Shown: positions 42,476-52,189, counted from the first letter of the stretch. The stretch is DNA of 64,000 nucleotides from Streptomyces sp. MMBL 11-1 (GCF_028622875.1 NZ_CP117709.1:4591001-4655000); one strand, 5' to 3'. Numbers and translations: made by a program. Notes: a model not told the origin generated them from the letters alone.

Positions 42476-42492
42476 GGCACAGCCTTTCGATA

Positions 42493-42508
42493 TCCCCATA
42501 GATGGGGA
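42493..42508. promoter_or_regulatory. Dyad upstream of the ABC exporter operon
   Basis: TCCCCAT-AG-ATGGGGA forms a 7-bp inverted repeat 18 bp before the ATPase start. It could be an operator, or a hairpin over the ribosome site region. Confidence 0.4.
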
Positions 42509-42558
42509 CCACCCTACGAAAGGCCCTGGCCGGAGCCCCAGGAGACGCCGTCCGGGCG

Positions 42559-43263
42559 CTACGGAACGACGCGCGTACGGGCGTCGGTCGCCTCCCGCGC
42601 GCAGGCGTACGCCAGCGGGCTGATCAGCTCCTCCACTTCGGGCAGCCAGCGGTTGGCATGCGTGGGCTGCCGGGCCCACTGCACGGCCCCCCGGGCACCG
42701 ACCCGGGTGGGCGGTGCGGCGATGTAGTGGCCCTCGCCGCGGCCGGTCAGGTCGATCGCCTCGGCGTTCCAGCCGAGCCCGCGCACCAGCTCGGAGGCCT
42801 TGGCGGCGGCGCCCGGCAGGACGAAGAAGAGCATCCGGCGGTCGGGCGTGCGGGTCACCGGGCCCAGCGTCAGGTCCATCCGCTCCATCCGGGCCAGTGC
42901 CAGGAACCCCGCGGATTCCGGGACCTCCAGCGCGTCGAAGGCCCGGCCGGCCGGCAGCAGTACCGAGGCGCGGGGCTGCCTGCTCCACATGCGCCGGGCG
43001 GCGGCCCCGCTGCCGGTCGCCCGGCCCGCCCAGTCGGGCCGGTCCGCGTGGGCCCCGGGCAGGGCGCAGTCGGCGTCGCCGCACGAACACCGCTCCCCGC
43101 CGCCCACCGCCTCCAGCCAGGTGCCGGGGAACACGTCCCAATGACGCTCTTCCGCATACCGCACCGCGGCGTCGAGCAGATGCCCGACGCGCTGCTGAGG
43201 GACCTGTACGGCTTCCGTGACTCCGATGGGCTTTTCCACGCCCGGCACAACTCCCGCCGTCAC
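42559..43263 (-). CDS. Bifunctional primase/polymerase (prim-pol) N-terminal-domain protein
   Basis: A 234-residue protein of the actinobacterial prim-pol group. It opens LLDAAVRYAEERHWDVFPGTW, has the cysteine cluster CSCGDADCALPGAH, and later HYIAAPPTRVGARGAVQWA. Complete prim-pol enzymes are longer; these short chromosomal versions are frequent in Streptomyces and their activity is unknown. GTG start at 43263, divergent from the TPR regulator. Confidence 0.85.
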   Translation of the reverse strand: MTAGVVPGVEKPIGVTEAVQVPQQRVGHLLDAAVRYAEERHWDVFPGTWLEAVGGGERCSCGDADCALPGAHADRPDWAGRATGSGAAARRMWSRQPRASVLLPAGRAFDALEVPESAGFLALARMERMDLTLGPVTRTPDRRMLFFVLPGAAAKASELVRGLGWNAEAIDLTGRGEGHYIAAPPTRVGARGAVQWARQPTHANRWLPEVEELISPLAYACAREATDARTRVVP

Positions 43264-43485
43264 CTGGGGTTACGGCCTCCCCTGAACCGGGGACCGGCGC
43301 ATCGAAGCCGCACGCGGGGCGCATCGGTGCACGAGCGGGGGCGCGCGTGAGGCCTCGCACCGAAGGCGGGGTAACCACCTCCAGGACCGCCGCCCAGGGC
43401 CGCTCCCCGGCCTCCAGGACGGTGCAACGCGCCATGTCCGTACCGAATGCCGATGGAATATGCGCATTTCTTGTGTATGTGACGG

Positions 43486-43512
43486 GCAGTGATCCCTTCC
43501 ACCGATCACTGC
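43486..43512. promoter_or_regulatory. 9-bp inverted repeat before the TPR regulator
   Basis: GCAGTGATC and GATCACTGC are separated by nine bases, 27 bp before the ATG of the TPR regulator. AT-rich flanks (TTGTGTATGTGAC) may hold the promoter. Could be autoregulatory. Confidence 0.45.
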
Positions 43513-43538
43513 ACATAACCGATGCTTCAGGGGGACAT

Positions 43539-44921
43539 ATGGCTGCAAGGCCTCTCGTAGCCCGCCAGCCCAACGAACGGCTCCAGACGCTCATCCAGGA
43601 AGCCGCCTGTTCCAACGCGGGCCTGGCGCGCCGCGTGAACATGGTCGGGGCCGAGCGTGGTCTCGATCTGCGCTACGACAAGACCTCCGTGGCCCGGTGG
43701 CTGCGGGGACAGCAGCCCCGGGGCCGGGCCCCGGGCATCATCGCCGAGGCGCTGGGCCGCAAGCTCGGCCGTACGGTCACGATCGACGAGATCGGCATGG
43801 CCAACGGCAAGAACCTGGCCAGCGGCGTCGGCCTCCAGTACGCGCCGACGGTCGCCGGGGCCGTCGAGCAGGTCTGCGAGCTGTGGCGCAGCGACGTGGG
43901 CCGCCGCGACCTGCTCGCCGGGTCGGCGGTCGCCGCGTCCGCGCTGGTCGAGCCCAGCCGGGACTGGCTGATCTCGGGTCCGGACGCGCAGGTCGAGCGG
44001 ACGGCGGGGGCCCGGGTCGGGATGTCCGACGTCGAGGCGGTGCGGGCGATGACCGCCGCGCTGACCGACCTCGACCACCGTTTCGGCAGCGGCCATGTGC
44101 GGCCGGTGCTCGTGCACTACCTCAACAGCGTGGTCTCCGGGCTGCTTTCGGGGGCGTACCGCGAACAGGTGGGGCGGCAGCTGTTCGGCGCGGTGGCCCG
44201 GCTCGCCGAGCTCGGCGGCTACATGGCGGTCGACACCGGCCAGCCGGGCCTGGCCCAGCGCTACTACATCCAGGCGCTGCGGCTCGCGCAGGCGGCGGGC
44301 GACCGGGCGTACGGCGGCTATGTGCTCGCCGCGTCGATGAGCCACCTCGCCGCCCAGCTCGGCAACCCCCGTGAGATCGCCCAACTGGCGCGCGCCGCAC
44401 AGGAAGGGGCCCGGGGGCACGTCACCCCCCGCGCCCAGGCGATGTTCTACGCGGCGGAGGCCCGGGGGCACGCGCTGCTCGGTGACGCCCGGACCTGCCA
44501 CGCGGTGTCGGGGCGGGCGGTCGCCGCGCTGGAGCAGGCGGGCCCGGAGTCCGGCGACGACCCGGCCTGGATCGCCCATTTCGACGCGGGCTACCTCGCG
44601 GACGAACTGGCGCACTGCCACCGGGACCTGGGGCAGCCGGAGGCGGCGGCCCGGCGGGCCAAGGAGGCGCTGGCCGCGCTGCCGGAGACCCGGGCCCGGC
44701 GCCGGGGCATCGCGCTGGTGCTGCTGGCCTCGGCCCAGGTGCAGCAGCGGGAGGTGGAGCGGGCGTGCCACACGGGGACCCGGGCGATGGAGTTGCTGGC
44801 GACGGTGCGTTCCAGCCGGGGTGCCGAGTATCTCGACGACCTCCAGCAGCGGCTCACGCCCTACGGCGAGGAGCCCGCGGTACGGGAGTTCGGCGAGCGG
44901 CTGGAGCTCCAGGCGGCCTGA
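43539..44921 (+). CDS. NsdA-like regulator with HTH-type N-terminus and TPR-like repeats
   Basis: A 460-residue Streptomyces-type regulator. Residues about 10-90 have LQTLIQEAACSNAGLARRVNMVG and DKTSVARWLRGQQPRGRAP, a lambda-repressor-like DNA-binding fold. The remainder is helical TPR-like repeats (GQPGLAQRYYIQALRLAQAAG, HCHRDLGQPEAAARRAKEAL). This architecture is shared with NsdA and other regulators of development and antibiotics. ATG 43539 has CAGGGGGAC upstream. Confidence 0.82.
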   Translation: MAARPLVARQPNERLQTLIQEAACSNAGLARRVNMVGAERGLDLRYDKTSVARWLRGQQPRGRAPGIIAEALGRKLGRTVTIDEIGMANGKNLASGVGLQYAPTVAGAVEQVCELWRSDVGRRDLLAGSAVAASALVEPSRDWLISGPDAQVERTAGARVGMSDVEAVRAMTAALTDLDHRFGSGHVRPVLVHYLNSVVSGLLSGAYREQVGRQLFGAVARLAELGGYMAVDTGQPGLAQRYYIQALRLAQAAGDRAYGGYVLAASMSHLAAQLGNPREIAQLARAAQEGARGHVTPRAQAMFYAAEARGHALLGDARTCHAVSGRAVAALEQAGPESGDDPAWIAHFDAGYLADELAHCHRDLGQPEAAARRAKEALAALPETRARRRGIALVLLASAQVQQREVERACHTGTRAMELLATVRSSRGAEYLDDLQQRLTPYGEEPAVREFGERLELQAA

Positions 44922-45109
44922 GAGGACACGGGTCGCCGATGCGGTCCGGGCCGTGTTCGCGGCGGCCCGGCCGTTAACAGCGTCGCGGGGCGGCGTGATG
45001 TTACCCGCCCTGTGAAGGGGTCGTGAGGGGCACCACGCGCTTGGCGGAGGCGGGCGACCACCCGATAGCGTGAGCCGACGGTTCCGTAGGTTCACACGTA
45101 GGAGTCCTG

Positions 45110-46792
45110 GTGACGCAGAGCGGACAGGGCGGCGAGCACGAGCTCCCCGCCGCACGACCCGCGCACGAGGGTGTCGTGCTGCCTGCCGACGGAGGAGCCC
45201 CCTGGACCCCTGGGGCGCCCGGTGCCGGGCAGGGCGGGCAGCAGGGCGGGCAGGCGGCGCCCGCGGGCGGTCAGCCGTGGGGCGGGCAGTGGGGGCCGCA
45301 GTCCGCCGCCCCGTCGCAGCCGGGCCAGCAGGCGCAGGGGGCCTACGGCTACCCGCCGGCGCAGCCGCTGCCGCCCGCGCAGCAGCCGCCGGGCCCGGAG
45401 GCGTACCAGCAGCCCGGGGCGTATCAGCAGCATCAGCAGCCTCAGCAGCCCGGCTCCTACCAGCCGCAACAGCAGCAGCAGTCCCAGCAGCCCCAGCAAC
45501 CTGGTGCCTACCAGTCGCAGTACCCCCAACCGCACCAGAGCCCCCAGCAGCACCAGGGCCAGCTCCAGGGCCAGCAGCACCAGCCGCCGCAGCCCCAGCC
45601 GTACGCACAGCCGCTGCCGCCGGAGGCCGGACCGGGCGGACCGGCCGGACCGGGCGGTCAGAGCGGACCGGGCGGTCAGAGCGGGCAGGGTGCTCCGGGC
45701 GGTGACGCGGACGCCACGCAGTTCATCGCGCCCGTCCCGGGCGGCCCCGGCCCCGTGGGGGCCCCGCAGGGCGGCGGCGACGCCGACGCGACGCAGTACA
45801 TACCCCCGGTGCCCGGAGGGGCCCCGTACGGGATCAGGCCGGGCGCGCCGGGGGACCGGCAGCCGCCCGCGGAGTTCGACAACCTGTTCCGCAGCGAGGA
45901 ACCGGCGGGCGCCACGCAGCAGATGCCGCAGTTCGACGCGGGGCAGCAGCCCCCGCAGGCGTACCAGCAGCAGCCCCCGGCCCCGTATCAGCAGCAGGGC
46001 CACCAGCCCCACCAGTCCCAGCAGCCTCACCGGCAGCCCCAGGGCGGCCAGTTGCCGCCCCAGGCGCCCGGGGGCTACCCGTCCGGCCTCCAGGGCCTTC
46101 AGGGCCGCGCGGAGCACGACGGCCCGGCCCCGCAGCCGAGTGGCGGCGCCCCGCGCCGGCGGTCCGCGCATGTCCCGCTGATCGCCGCCGTCGTCGTGGG
46201 CTGCGCCGTCATCGGACTGGGCGCGGGCGCGCTGCTGAGCGGTGGCGACGATTCCGGCAAGGACGACAAGCAGCCGGTTGCCGCGCAGAGTTCACCGGTC
46301 GCGGACCCCACCACCGAGGCCGCGCCGCCCGATCCGGCGAAGCCGCAGGCCGAGGCGCTGGACAAGTTGCTGGCCGACAGCAACAACAGCCGGGCCGCGG
46401 TGATCAGCGCGGTCGAGAAGATCAAGTCCTGCAAGGACCTGGACCGGGCGGACGCCGACCTCAGGGGCGCCGCCCAGCAGCGCCGCGACCTGGTGACCCG
46501 GCTCGACGGCCTGACCGTGGACAAGCTCCCGCAGAACGCGAAGCTCACGGCCGCGCTGAACCGGGCGTGGAAGGCGTCGGCGGCGGCCGACGACCATTAC
46601 GCCACCTGGGCGCGGCAGGCCAAGAAGAACAAGTCCGTCTGCAAGGGCGGCAAGGCCCGGTCGACGAACGAGACGGCCAAGGCGAACAACCAGAGCGGGG
46701 TGGCCACCCAGGCCAAGCGCGAGGCGTCCACCCTCTGGAACGCGATCGCGGTGAAGTACGGCCTCACCAAGCACACGCCCACCGAGCTCTGA
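45110..46792 (+). CDS. Gln/Pro-rich single-pass membrane protein
   Basis: A 560-residue protein. Residues about 1-350 are low-complexity Gln/Pro/Gly with QQ runs, repeated SGPGGQ units and two DADATQ(F/Y)I motifs. A membrane span follows near residue 360 (VPLIAAVVVGCAVIGLGAGALL), then a 180-residue extracytoplasmic helical domain with two cysteines (KSCKDLDR, KSVCKGG). GTG 45110 follows TAGGAGTCCTG. DADATQ motifs occur in other Streptomyces membrane proteins. Function unknown. Confidence 0.85.
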   Translation: MTQSGQGGEHELPAARPAHEGVVLPADGGAPWTPGAPGAGQGGQQGGQAAPAGGQPWGGQWGPQSAAPSQPGQQAQGAYGYPPAQPLPPAQQPPGPEAYQQPGAYQQHQQPQQPGSYQPQQQQQSQQPQQPGAYQSQYPQPHQSPQQHQGQLQGQQHQPPQPQPYAQPLPPEAGPGGPAGPGGQSGPGGQSGQGAPGGDADATQFIAPVPGGPGPVGAPQGGGDADATQYIPPVPGGAPYGIRPGAPGDRQPPAEFDNLFRSEEPAGATQQMPQFDAGQQPPQAYQQQPPAPYQQQGHQPHQSQQPHRQPQGGQLPPQAPGGYPSGLQGLQGRAEHDGPAPQPSGGAPRRRSAHVPLIAAVVVGCAVIGLGAGALLSGGDDSGKDDKQPVAAQSSPVADPTTEAAPPDPAKPQAEALDKLLADSNNSRAAVISAVEKIKSCKDLDRADADLRGAAQQRRDLVTRLDGLTVDKLPQNAKLTAALNRAWKASAAADDHYATWARQAKKNKSVCKGGKARSTNETAKANNQSGVATQAKREASTLWNAIAVKYGLTKHTPTEL

Positions 46793-46814
46793 CGCCGGGG
46801 TCCCGGGGCGGCCC

Positions 46815-48086
46815 TCAGCCGCGCGGGGCGTCCGTCAGGGTGTCCGAGACGTCCACGAAGCCCTTCTTCTGGGCGGTGAGCCGGCCCTCGCGGACCACCT
46901 GGAACGTCACCTTCGTGTTGACGATGCGCGGGTAGCTCAACGTGCCGACCAGGTCCTTGAAGCGCCAGCGGAGCGTCGGGGTCAGACCGCCGGTGTCGAC
47001 CTCGACGCCCCCGTTGAGGGCGGCCACGACCCGGCCCGGCGTGACCTCCTCGTCGTCGATCGCCCGGACGGCCGCCCGCAGTGCCGTGTACGCGATCCAC
47101 GTCGTCTGCACGGCGGTGTCGTCCGGGTCGATGCGGTTGTCCCCGAAGGCGTACTTCCCGACCACCTCGCGCATCTCCTTCCAGCGCGCGTTCCTCGCGT
47201 CCGGGTACCAGCCGGTGACGTAGGCGCCCTCGAAGGGGCTGTTCGGGCCGCCCGTGCGGTCGATGAGCGGCTGGCTGACGCTGCCCAGCACGGAGGAGAT
47301 CCTGACCTGCTCGCCGTCCGGCTCCAGGCGGCGGAAGGAGTCGAAGAACGTCTCCGTACGGGCGCCGAGCACCGCCGTCACACAGCCGCCTTCGGACCGT
47401 TCCAGCGCCTGCGTGGCCTGCTCGTCGTAGGACGTGGCGTCCAGCGGGGCCAGGATGTCGGTGGAGGCGGGCCGGTCGGCGGCCATCAGCCCGTTGTTGA
47501 GGAGCGGCGGCATGCCGTCGCCGCCGATCGAGTCGGGCCGCACCAGCGAGACCCGCTCGCAGCTGCGGCTCAACTGCTGTCCGTGCCCGGCCAGCAGCGC
47601 CGGCTGGCCGCCGTTGACGGGGTACGAGAGGTAGCTGCTGAACTCCTCGGTGGAGGCGCCGTAGCCGCCGATGTAGGGGACGCCACCCGCCTCCAGCGCC
47701 GGCATGAAGCTCTGTCCGTGGCGGCTGTAGGAGCCGACGACGGCGGCCACCTTCTTCTCGACGGCCTCCCGGGCGCACCGCTCGGCGCCGAGCGGGGTGT
47801 CGCCCTCGTCGCAGACGACCACCTTCAGCTCGCGCCCGTCGATGCCGCCGGTGTCGTTGACCCAGCGGGCGTACGTCTGCGCCATCGCGGGCACCCCGGA
47901 CATCTTCACCGCGTTGATGTCCTCCGAGCGGTCGGGCGCCCAGGTCATCACGGTGACGGGCCCCCTGGACCCCCCCGAGGCCCCAGGGAGCACGCCGCAG
48001 CCGGACAGCAGCACCGCCCCCGCCGCCGCCGCGCTGATGACGCCCGGGAAGGGGCGGGGAAAGGTGGGGCGTCGCCGTCCGGTCAT
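46815..48086 (-). CDS. Branched-chain-amino-acid-type ABC solute-binding lipoprotein
   Basis: A 423-residue periplasmic-binding type I protein. The lipobox LLSGCG follows the signal (PGVISAAAAGAVLLSGCG), so it is a lipoprotein. Two-lobe fold features include YARWVNDTGGIDGRELKVVVCDEGD, AVVGSYSRHG and PDDTAVQTTWIAYTALRAAV. No permease or ATPase gene is next to it. Convergent with the Gln/Pro-rich gene. Substrate unknown. Confidence 0.88.
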   Translation of the reverse strand: MTGRRRPTFPRPFPGVISAAAAGAVLLSGCGVLPGASGGSRGPVTVMTWAPDRSEDINAVKMSGVPAMAQTYARWVNDTGGIDGRELKVVVCDEGDTPLGAERCAREAVEKKVAAVVGSYSRHGQSFMPALEAGGVPYIGGYGASTEEFSSYLSYPVNGGQPALLAGHGQQLSRSCERVSLVRPDSIGGDGMPPLLNNGLMAADRPASTDILAPLDATSYDEQATQALERSEGGCVTAVLGARTETFFDSFRRLEPDGEQVRISSVLGSVSQPLIDRTGGPNSPFEGAYVTGWYPDARNARWKEMREVVGKYAFGDNRIDPDDTAVQTTWIAYTALRAAVRAIDDEEVTPGRVVAALNGGVEVDTGGLTPTLRWRFKDLVGTLSYPRIVNTKVTFQVVREGRLTAQKKGFVDVSDTLTDAPRG

Positions 48087-48209
48087 GGACCAGGACCCTT
48101 CCGGGCCCCGGGTAACGGCGCGGTGTGCCGTTCTCAACGCATGGTGACGTCCAGGTGAATTACGGGGGCCCGTGCGGAGGCGCGGTGAAGGAACGTACGA
48201 TCGACGACC

Positions 48210-48707
48210 GTGCAGCAAGGTTCGGAGAACTCTTCCCGTCGCGGCCGTCGCTCCTCCACCATGGGCGGCATGCCGCTCACTGACATGCCGTGGTGGCGCT
48301 GGCGCACCAACGTGCGCTCGGCGCTGCACATGCTCTCCGACCCCGCCTTCCACCACGAGTGCTGGCTCGCCGGCCGGGAAGGGTACGGGGACGTCACCGA
48401 CGCCGTGTACCGCCTGGTCGAGGACACCTGGCTCGACAACTGGTCCGCCGAGAAGTACGTCGGCACCATATTCAGGGACTCCGCCGAGGCCGCCGCCGTG
48501 GACGCCGCCGCCCTGCGGGTGCTGCGGATCATGCACCAGGTCGGCGCGGACGCCCCCGTCTCCGCCTATCTGGAGCACCACGGATGGCCCGAGGCCGTCC
48601 ACGCGGCCCGCGAGGCCCATGTGATGCTCGCCACCAACGACGCGGAGGATCCGGACATACCGCCGCGCTCGCTGGACGTCATCCGCATCATGACCAGGAC
48701 CGCCTGA
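48210..48707 (+). CDS. SCO4402-family protein
   Basis: A conserved Streptomyces protein, 148-165 residues. The core begins MGGMPLTDMPWWRWRTNVRS and continues DAVYRLVEDTWLDNWSAEKYVGTIFRD. GTG 48210 or ATG 48261 may start it. Next to purU as in S. coelicolor. No domain of known activity. Confidence 0.88.
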   Translation: MQQGSENSSRRGRRSSTMGGMPLTDMPWWRWRTNVRSALHMLSDPAFHHECWLAGREGYGDVTDAVYRLVEDTWLDNWSAEKYVGTIFRDSAEAAAVDAAALRVLRIMHQVGADAPVSAYLEHHGWPEAVHAAREAHVMLATNDAEDPDIPPRSLDVIRIMTRTA

Positions 48708-48735
48708 GACACGGCGGGTGTGGCACCCTACGAGC

Positions 48736-49632
48736 ATGACCGCGCCGCAGCCCGCCCTCTCCGCCGCCTCGGACGCCGCCGCGACCGAGCAGTACGTCCT
48801 CACGCTCTCCTGCCCCGACAAACAGGGCATCGTGCACGCCGTGTCGAGCTATCTCTTCATGACCGGCTGCAACATCGAGGACAGCCAGCAGTTCGGGGAC
48901 CACGACACGGGCCTGTTCTTCATGCGCGTCCACTTCTCGGCGGACGCCACCGTGACGGTGGACAAGCTGCGCGCCAGCTTCGCCGCGATCGGTGAGGCCT
49001 TCCGGATGGAGTGGCAGATCCACCGGCCCGCGGAGCGCATGCGGGTCGTGCTGATGGTCAGCAAGTTCGGCCACTGCCTCAACGACCTGCTGTTCCGCTC
49101 CCGCACCGGGGCGCTGCCGGTCGAGATCGCCGCCGTCGTCTCCAACCACACGGACTTCGCCGAGCTCGTCGCCTCGTACGGCATCCCCTTCCGGCACCTC
49201 CCGGTGACGAAGGACAACAAGCCGGAGGCCGAGGCGCGGCTGCTGGAGCTGGTCCGCGAGGAGGACGTCGAGCTGGTCGTCCTGGCCCGCTACATGCAGG
49301 TCCTCTCCGACGACCTGTGCAAGCAGCTGAGCGGCCGGATCATCAACATCCACCACTCGTTCCTGCCGAGCTTCAAGGGCGCCAAGCCCTACCACCAGGC
49401 GCACGCGCGCGGGGTGAAGCTGATCGGCGCGACCGCGCACTACGTCACCGCCGACCTCGACGAGGGCCCGATCATCGAGCAGGAGGTCGAGCGCGTCGGT
49501 CACGACGCGACGCCGGACCAGCTGGTCGCCATCGGCCGGGACGTGGAGTGCCGGGCGCTGGCGCGGGCGGTGAAGTGGCACGCGGAGCGGCGCATCCTGC
49601 TCAACGGCCGCCGTACGGTGATCTTCGCGTAG
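48736..49632 (+). CDS. purU: Formyltetrahydrofolate deformylase
   Basis: A 298-residue PurU. An N-terminal ACT domain (YVLTLSCPDKQGIVHAVSSYL) precedes the formyltransferase-like domain with KFGHCLNDLLFR, VSNHTDFAELVASYGIPF, catalytic INIHHSFLPSFKGAKPYHQA and ATAHYVTADLDEGPII. It releases formate from 10-formyl-THF. The ATG 48736 agrees with the ACT start. Confidence 0.96.
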   Translation: MTAPQPALSAASDAAATEQYVLTLSCPDKQGIVHAVSSYLFMTGCNIEDSQQFGDHDTGLFFMRVHFSADATVTVDKLRASFAAIGEAFRMEWQIHRPAERMRVVLMVSKFGHCLNDLLFRSRTGALPVEIAAVVSNHTDFAELVASYGIPFRHLPVTKDNKPEAEARLLELVREEDVELVVLARYMQVLSDDLCKQLSGRIINIHHSFLPSFKGAKPYHQAHARGVKLIGATAHYVTADLDEGPIIEQEVERVGHDATPDQLVAIGRDVECRALARAVKWHAERRILLNGRRTVIFA

Positions 49633-49708
49633 AGAGTGGTCCGGGGGCCGCATGCCGCCTGGCGCTTGCCGCATGCCCTAGGGCCGGACGAGACTTCGCG
49701 GACACGCC

Positions 49709-51262
49709 CTAAAGCCGGCTGAGCGCGGCCGTCGCGAACAGCACGTCGCGGATGGCCTCGCGGTCGCCCTCCTGGCCGGCGGCCGCTTCCACCGGCGAGA
49801 TGTGGCCCGCGACGAGCCGGCAGAACTCGACCCCGTCCAGGGCGACCTGCGCCACCGCGCGGTCGGGCGAGCCGACGGCGGCCGGGGAGTCCAGCGCGAT
49901 GTACCAGTCGCCTCCACCGTGGCCCTCGATCTCCAGATGGACCGAGCGGCCCGGCGCACCAGCCGTGACGAGGTCCTTCGCCGGTCCGGCCAGTCCGGCG
50001 CGGCGGCGTCCCGCCACGGCGGCCGGAAGCATCCGGGCCGCCAGGTCGATCATCCGGTGCAGATGGGCCGCGGACGGGGCCCGGTACGGGTAGTCGACGG
50101 CGTCGGCGATGTCCCCGCCGTGCACCCAGCACTCGAAGGCGCGGTCCAGAACCGCGTCCTGGAGCGGCAGGGCGAAGGCCCCGTAGGAGACGGAGGTCTC
50201 GGCGACGTTCCGCCCGGCGAAGGACGCCGTACGGATCAGCTCGTGGCTCTGGGCCCGCCAGGGCTCGCGGACGGCCCGGGTGGGCGGCCGGTGCGCCGAC
50301 GACCAGTACGTCTCGGTGCGTTCGGCGGGGTCCAGCGGCGCACTGTCGCCGAGCGGGTCGTCGAGGCCGAGCGCGGCGGACAGCAGTCCGTCGACCGCCG
50401 TCAGATGGGCGATCACGCCGGCGACCGTGGTCCTGCGGCTGACCTCGCGCTCCTCCTCGAACCACCGCAGCCGCACCGGCGCGTGCCATTCGGAGTCCCC
50501 GATGTCGCGGAGCAGCGCGTCGAGCCGGGCGGTCTCGGCGTCGTACGGGGCGGCCCACTCCGGCACCGGTATCCGGGCCGGGCGCCGGCCCAGGCAGCCG
50601 TCGATCACCCGGGACCGCAGCGTCGGATCGAGGTCGAGGGAGCCGTCGGTGTGCAGCAGCCCCACAGCGTCCCGCAGCCGCAGGGCCTCGTCCGCGCACG
50701 GGGCGCACGCGGTGAGGTGGTCCTCCACGGCGGCGGTCTCCTCGGCCGAACAGGCGGACAGGGCCCAGGCGCCGAGGAGGGCCTTGAGAACCCGGTGGGG
50801 GAGACGCGGGGCGGAGGTCATGAGCGGCTCAAGCGGCTCAGGGGTGGCCGGTTCGGGTCCGGCCGTCGGATCGGAACCGTGCGCGGACGCGGACTCGGAC
50901 GCGGGCTCGGACGCGTGCTCGGCCATGGGCTCAGGTCCGTGCCAGGCCACCTGCTCGGCCCCAGGCTCGTTTCCGGGCTCGGCCACGGGCTCGGGTCCGT
51001 GCCCGGCCACAGGCTCGGGTCCCGCCTCGGCCACGGGCTCGGCCTCCGGGATCTCCGGCGGATCCGGCTCCGGTACGGACGGCTCCGGTACGGACTGTTC
51101 CGGGACGGCCTCGTCGGGGGCGGCCGGTCCGGCCGGCGGCAGGGGAGGCAGCGGCACGGACTCCAGGTCGAGGTCGTCCGCCGCCCCGCGCGGGCCAGGT
51201 ATCCGGCGGGCGCCGCGCACCTCCTCCTCGCCTCCCTCGCTCTCGCGTCCGCCGTCGCTCAC
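49709..51262 (-). CDS. ZAS-type zinc-finger anti-sigma-like protein fused to an MDMPI domain
   Basis: A 517-residue protein. Residues 35-145 are a Pro/Glu-rich repeat region (GPEPVA units). A ZAS-like zinc finger follows (LSACSAEETAAVEDHLTACAPC, H-x3-C-x2-C near residue 180), then a maleylpyruvate-isomerase/DinB-type domain (HLTAVDGLLSAALG, FECWVHGGDIADAVDYPY). Its GTG overlaps the sigma gene stop (GTGA). It probably binds and restrains that sigma factor. Zinc and thiol chemistry could make it redox-sensitive; inference. Confidence 0.85.
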   Translation of the reverse strand: MSDGGRESEGGEEEVRGARRIPGPRGAADDLDLESVPLPPLPPAGPAAPDEAVPEQSVPEPSVPEPDPPEIPEAEPVAEAGPEPVAGHGPEPVAEPGNEPGAEQVAWHGPEPMAEHASEPASESASAHGSDPTAGPEPATPEPLEPLMTSAPRLPHRVLKALLGAWALSACSAEETAAVEDHLTACAPCADEALRLRDAVGLLHTDGSLDLDPTLRSRVIDGCLGRRPARIPVPEWAAPYDAETARLDALLRDIGDSEWHAPVRLRWFEEEREVSRRTTVAGVIAHLTAVDGLLSAALGLDDPLGDSAPLDPAERTETYWSSAHRPPTRAVREPWRAQSHELIRTASFAGRNVAETSVSYGAFALPLQDAVLDRAFECWVHGGDIADAVDYPYRAPSAAHLHRMIDLAARMLPAAVAGRRRAGLAGPAKDLVTAGAPGRSVHLEIEGHGGGDWYIALDSPAAVGSPDRAVAQVALDGVEFCRLVAGHISPVEAAAGQEGDREAIRDVLFATAALSRL

Positions 51263-51852
51263 CGGACCCGTCCGTAACCGGGTGGCGAGGCCCCTTCGAG
51301 CGGGTGTGCGTTCGCCGTGGAGAGCAGCTGGAGCCCCAGCCGGAGCCGCCGGCGCGCCTCGTCCTCGGTGACCCCGAGGTCGGCGGCGGTCTGCCGGTAG
51401 TCCCGGCGATGGATGTACGCCAGCTCCAGGGCCTGCCGCAGCGGCGCGGGCATCGAGGAGACGATGTAGTCCGCGCGGGCGGCGGCCGTGGCACTGCGCA
51501 CCCGCCGCTCCAGCTCCTCCGGGTCGGGCGCCGCGCCCTCGCCGTGCTCCGCCGCGTACGAGGAGGCCGCCGCGCGGCGCAGCCGCTGGACGGACTGGCG
51601 GTGGGTGAGGCGGGCCACCCAGGAGCGCATCGAACCCTGCTTCGGGTCGTACGCCTCGGGGTTCTCCCAGACCTGGGCGAAGACCTCGCGGGTCACCAGG
51701 TCGGCGGCGTCCTCGTCGTCGAGCATCAGGTGCGCCTGGCTGTGGACGAGGGCCGCGAACCGGTCGTAGAGCTCGCCGAGCGCCGCCGCCTCGCCGCGGG
51801 CCAGCCTCTGCTGCATCCTGCGGTCCCAGCGGGGTGCTGTCTCCTTCGCCAT
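51259..51852 (-). CDS. ECF-type RNA polymerase sigma factor
   Basis: A 197-residue sigma-70 family protein. Region 2 is ALGELYDRFAALVHSQAHLML with DLVTREVFAQVWENPEAYDP, and region 4 is PLRQALELAYIHRRDYRQTAADLGVTEDEARRRL. It lacks region 3. Upstream of and translationally coupled to the ZAS-MDMPI partner. It probably recognises promoters of a stress regulon; no target is visible. Confidence 0.92.
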   Translation of the reverse strand: MAKETAPRWDRRMQQRLARGEAAALGELYDRFAALVHSQAHLMLDDEDAADLVTREVFAQVWENPEAYDPKQGSMRSWVARLTHRQSVQRLRRAAASSYAAEHGEGAAPDPEELERRVRSATAAARADYIVSSMPAPLRQALELAYIHRRDYRQTAADLGVTEDEARRRLRLGLQLLSTANAHPLEGASPPGYGRVR

Positions 51853-52189
51853 GAACCCCCCAGCCCCCGGCCTGTCACCCAGCTCCGTGTCTGTCCACCC
51901 TGTGCCCGTGCCCGTGGGGACCGAATGTAGTCCGCCGGGCGGGCGGCGCACGCGCCTTTGCGGCAACTCTCATCCCGTGGCGCGTGGCCGACGACGCTAG
52001 TCGATTTTCGGCCCGGATGCCTCCTGTCCGTTCTGATCAGCGAAAACAGCCCGAAGTGATCCTTTCCGCCGGAAACCTCCTGGGCGTCGGTCGGCGCGGC
52101 GGTGTTTCATGGGGGTGCGGTGGGGCAGCCGCGAGAAGGAACGGAAACTTCCGGATTGCCGGGAGCCCCGGAACGAGAGGTCCAGTCGC

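Noticed and set aside
43527..45608. 693-codon minus frame opposite the TPR regulator and the Gln-rich gene
   Set aside because: Shadow of two plus-strand genes; low-complexity translation.
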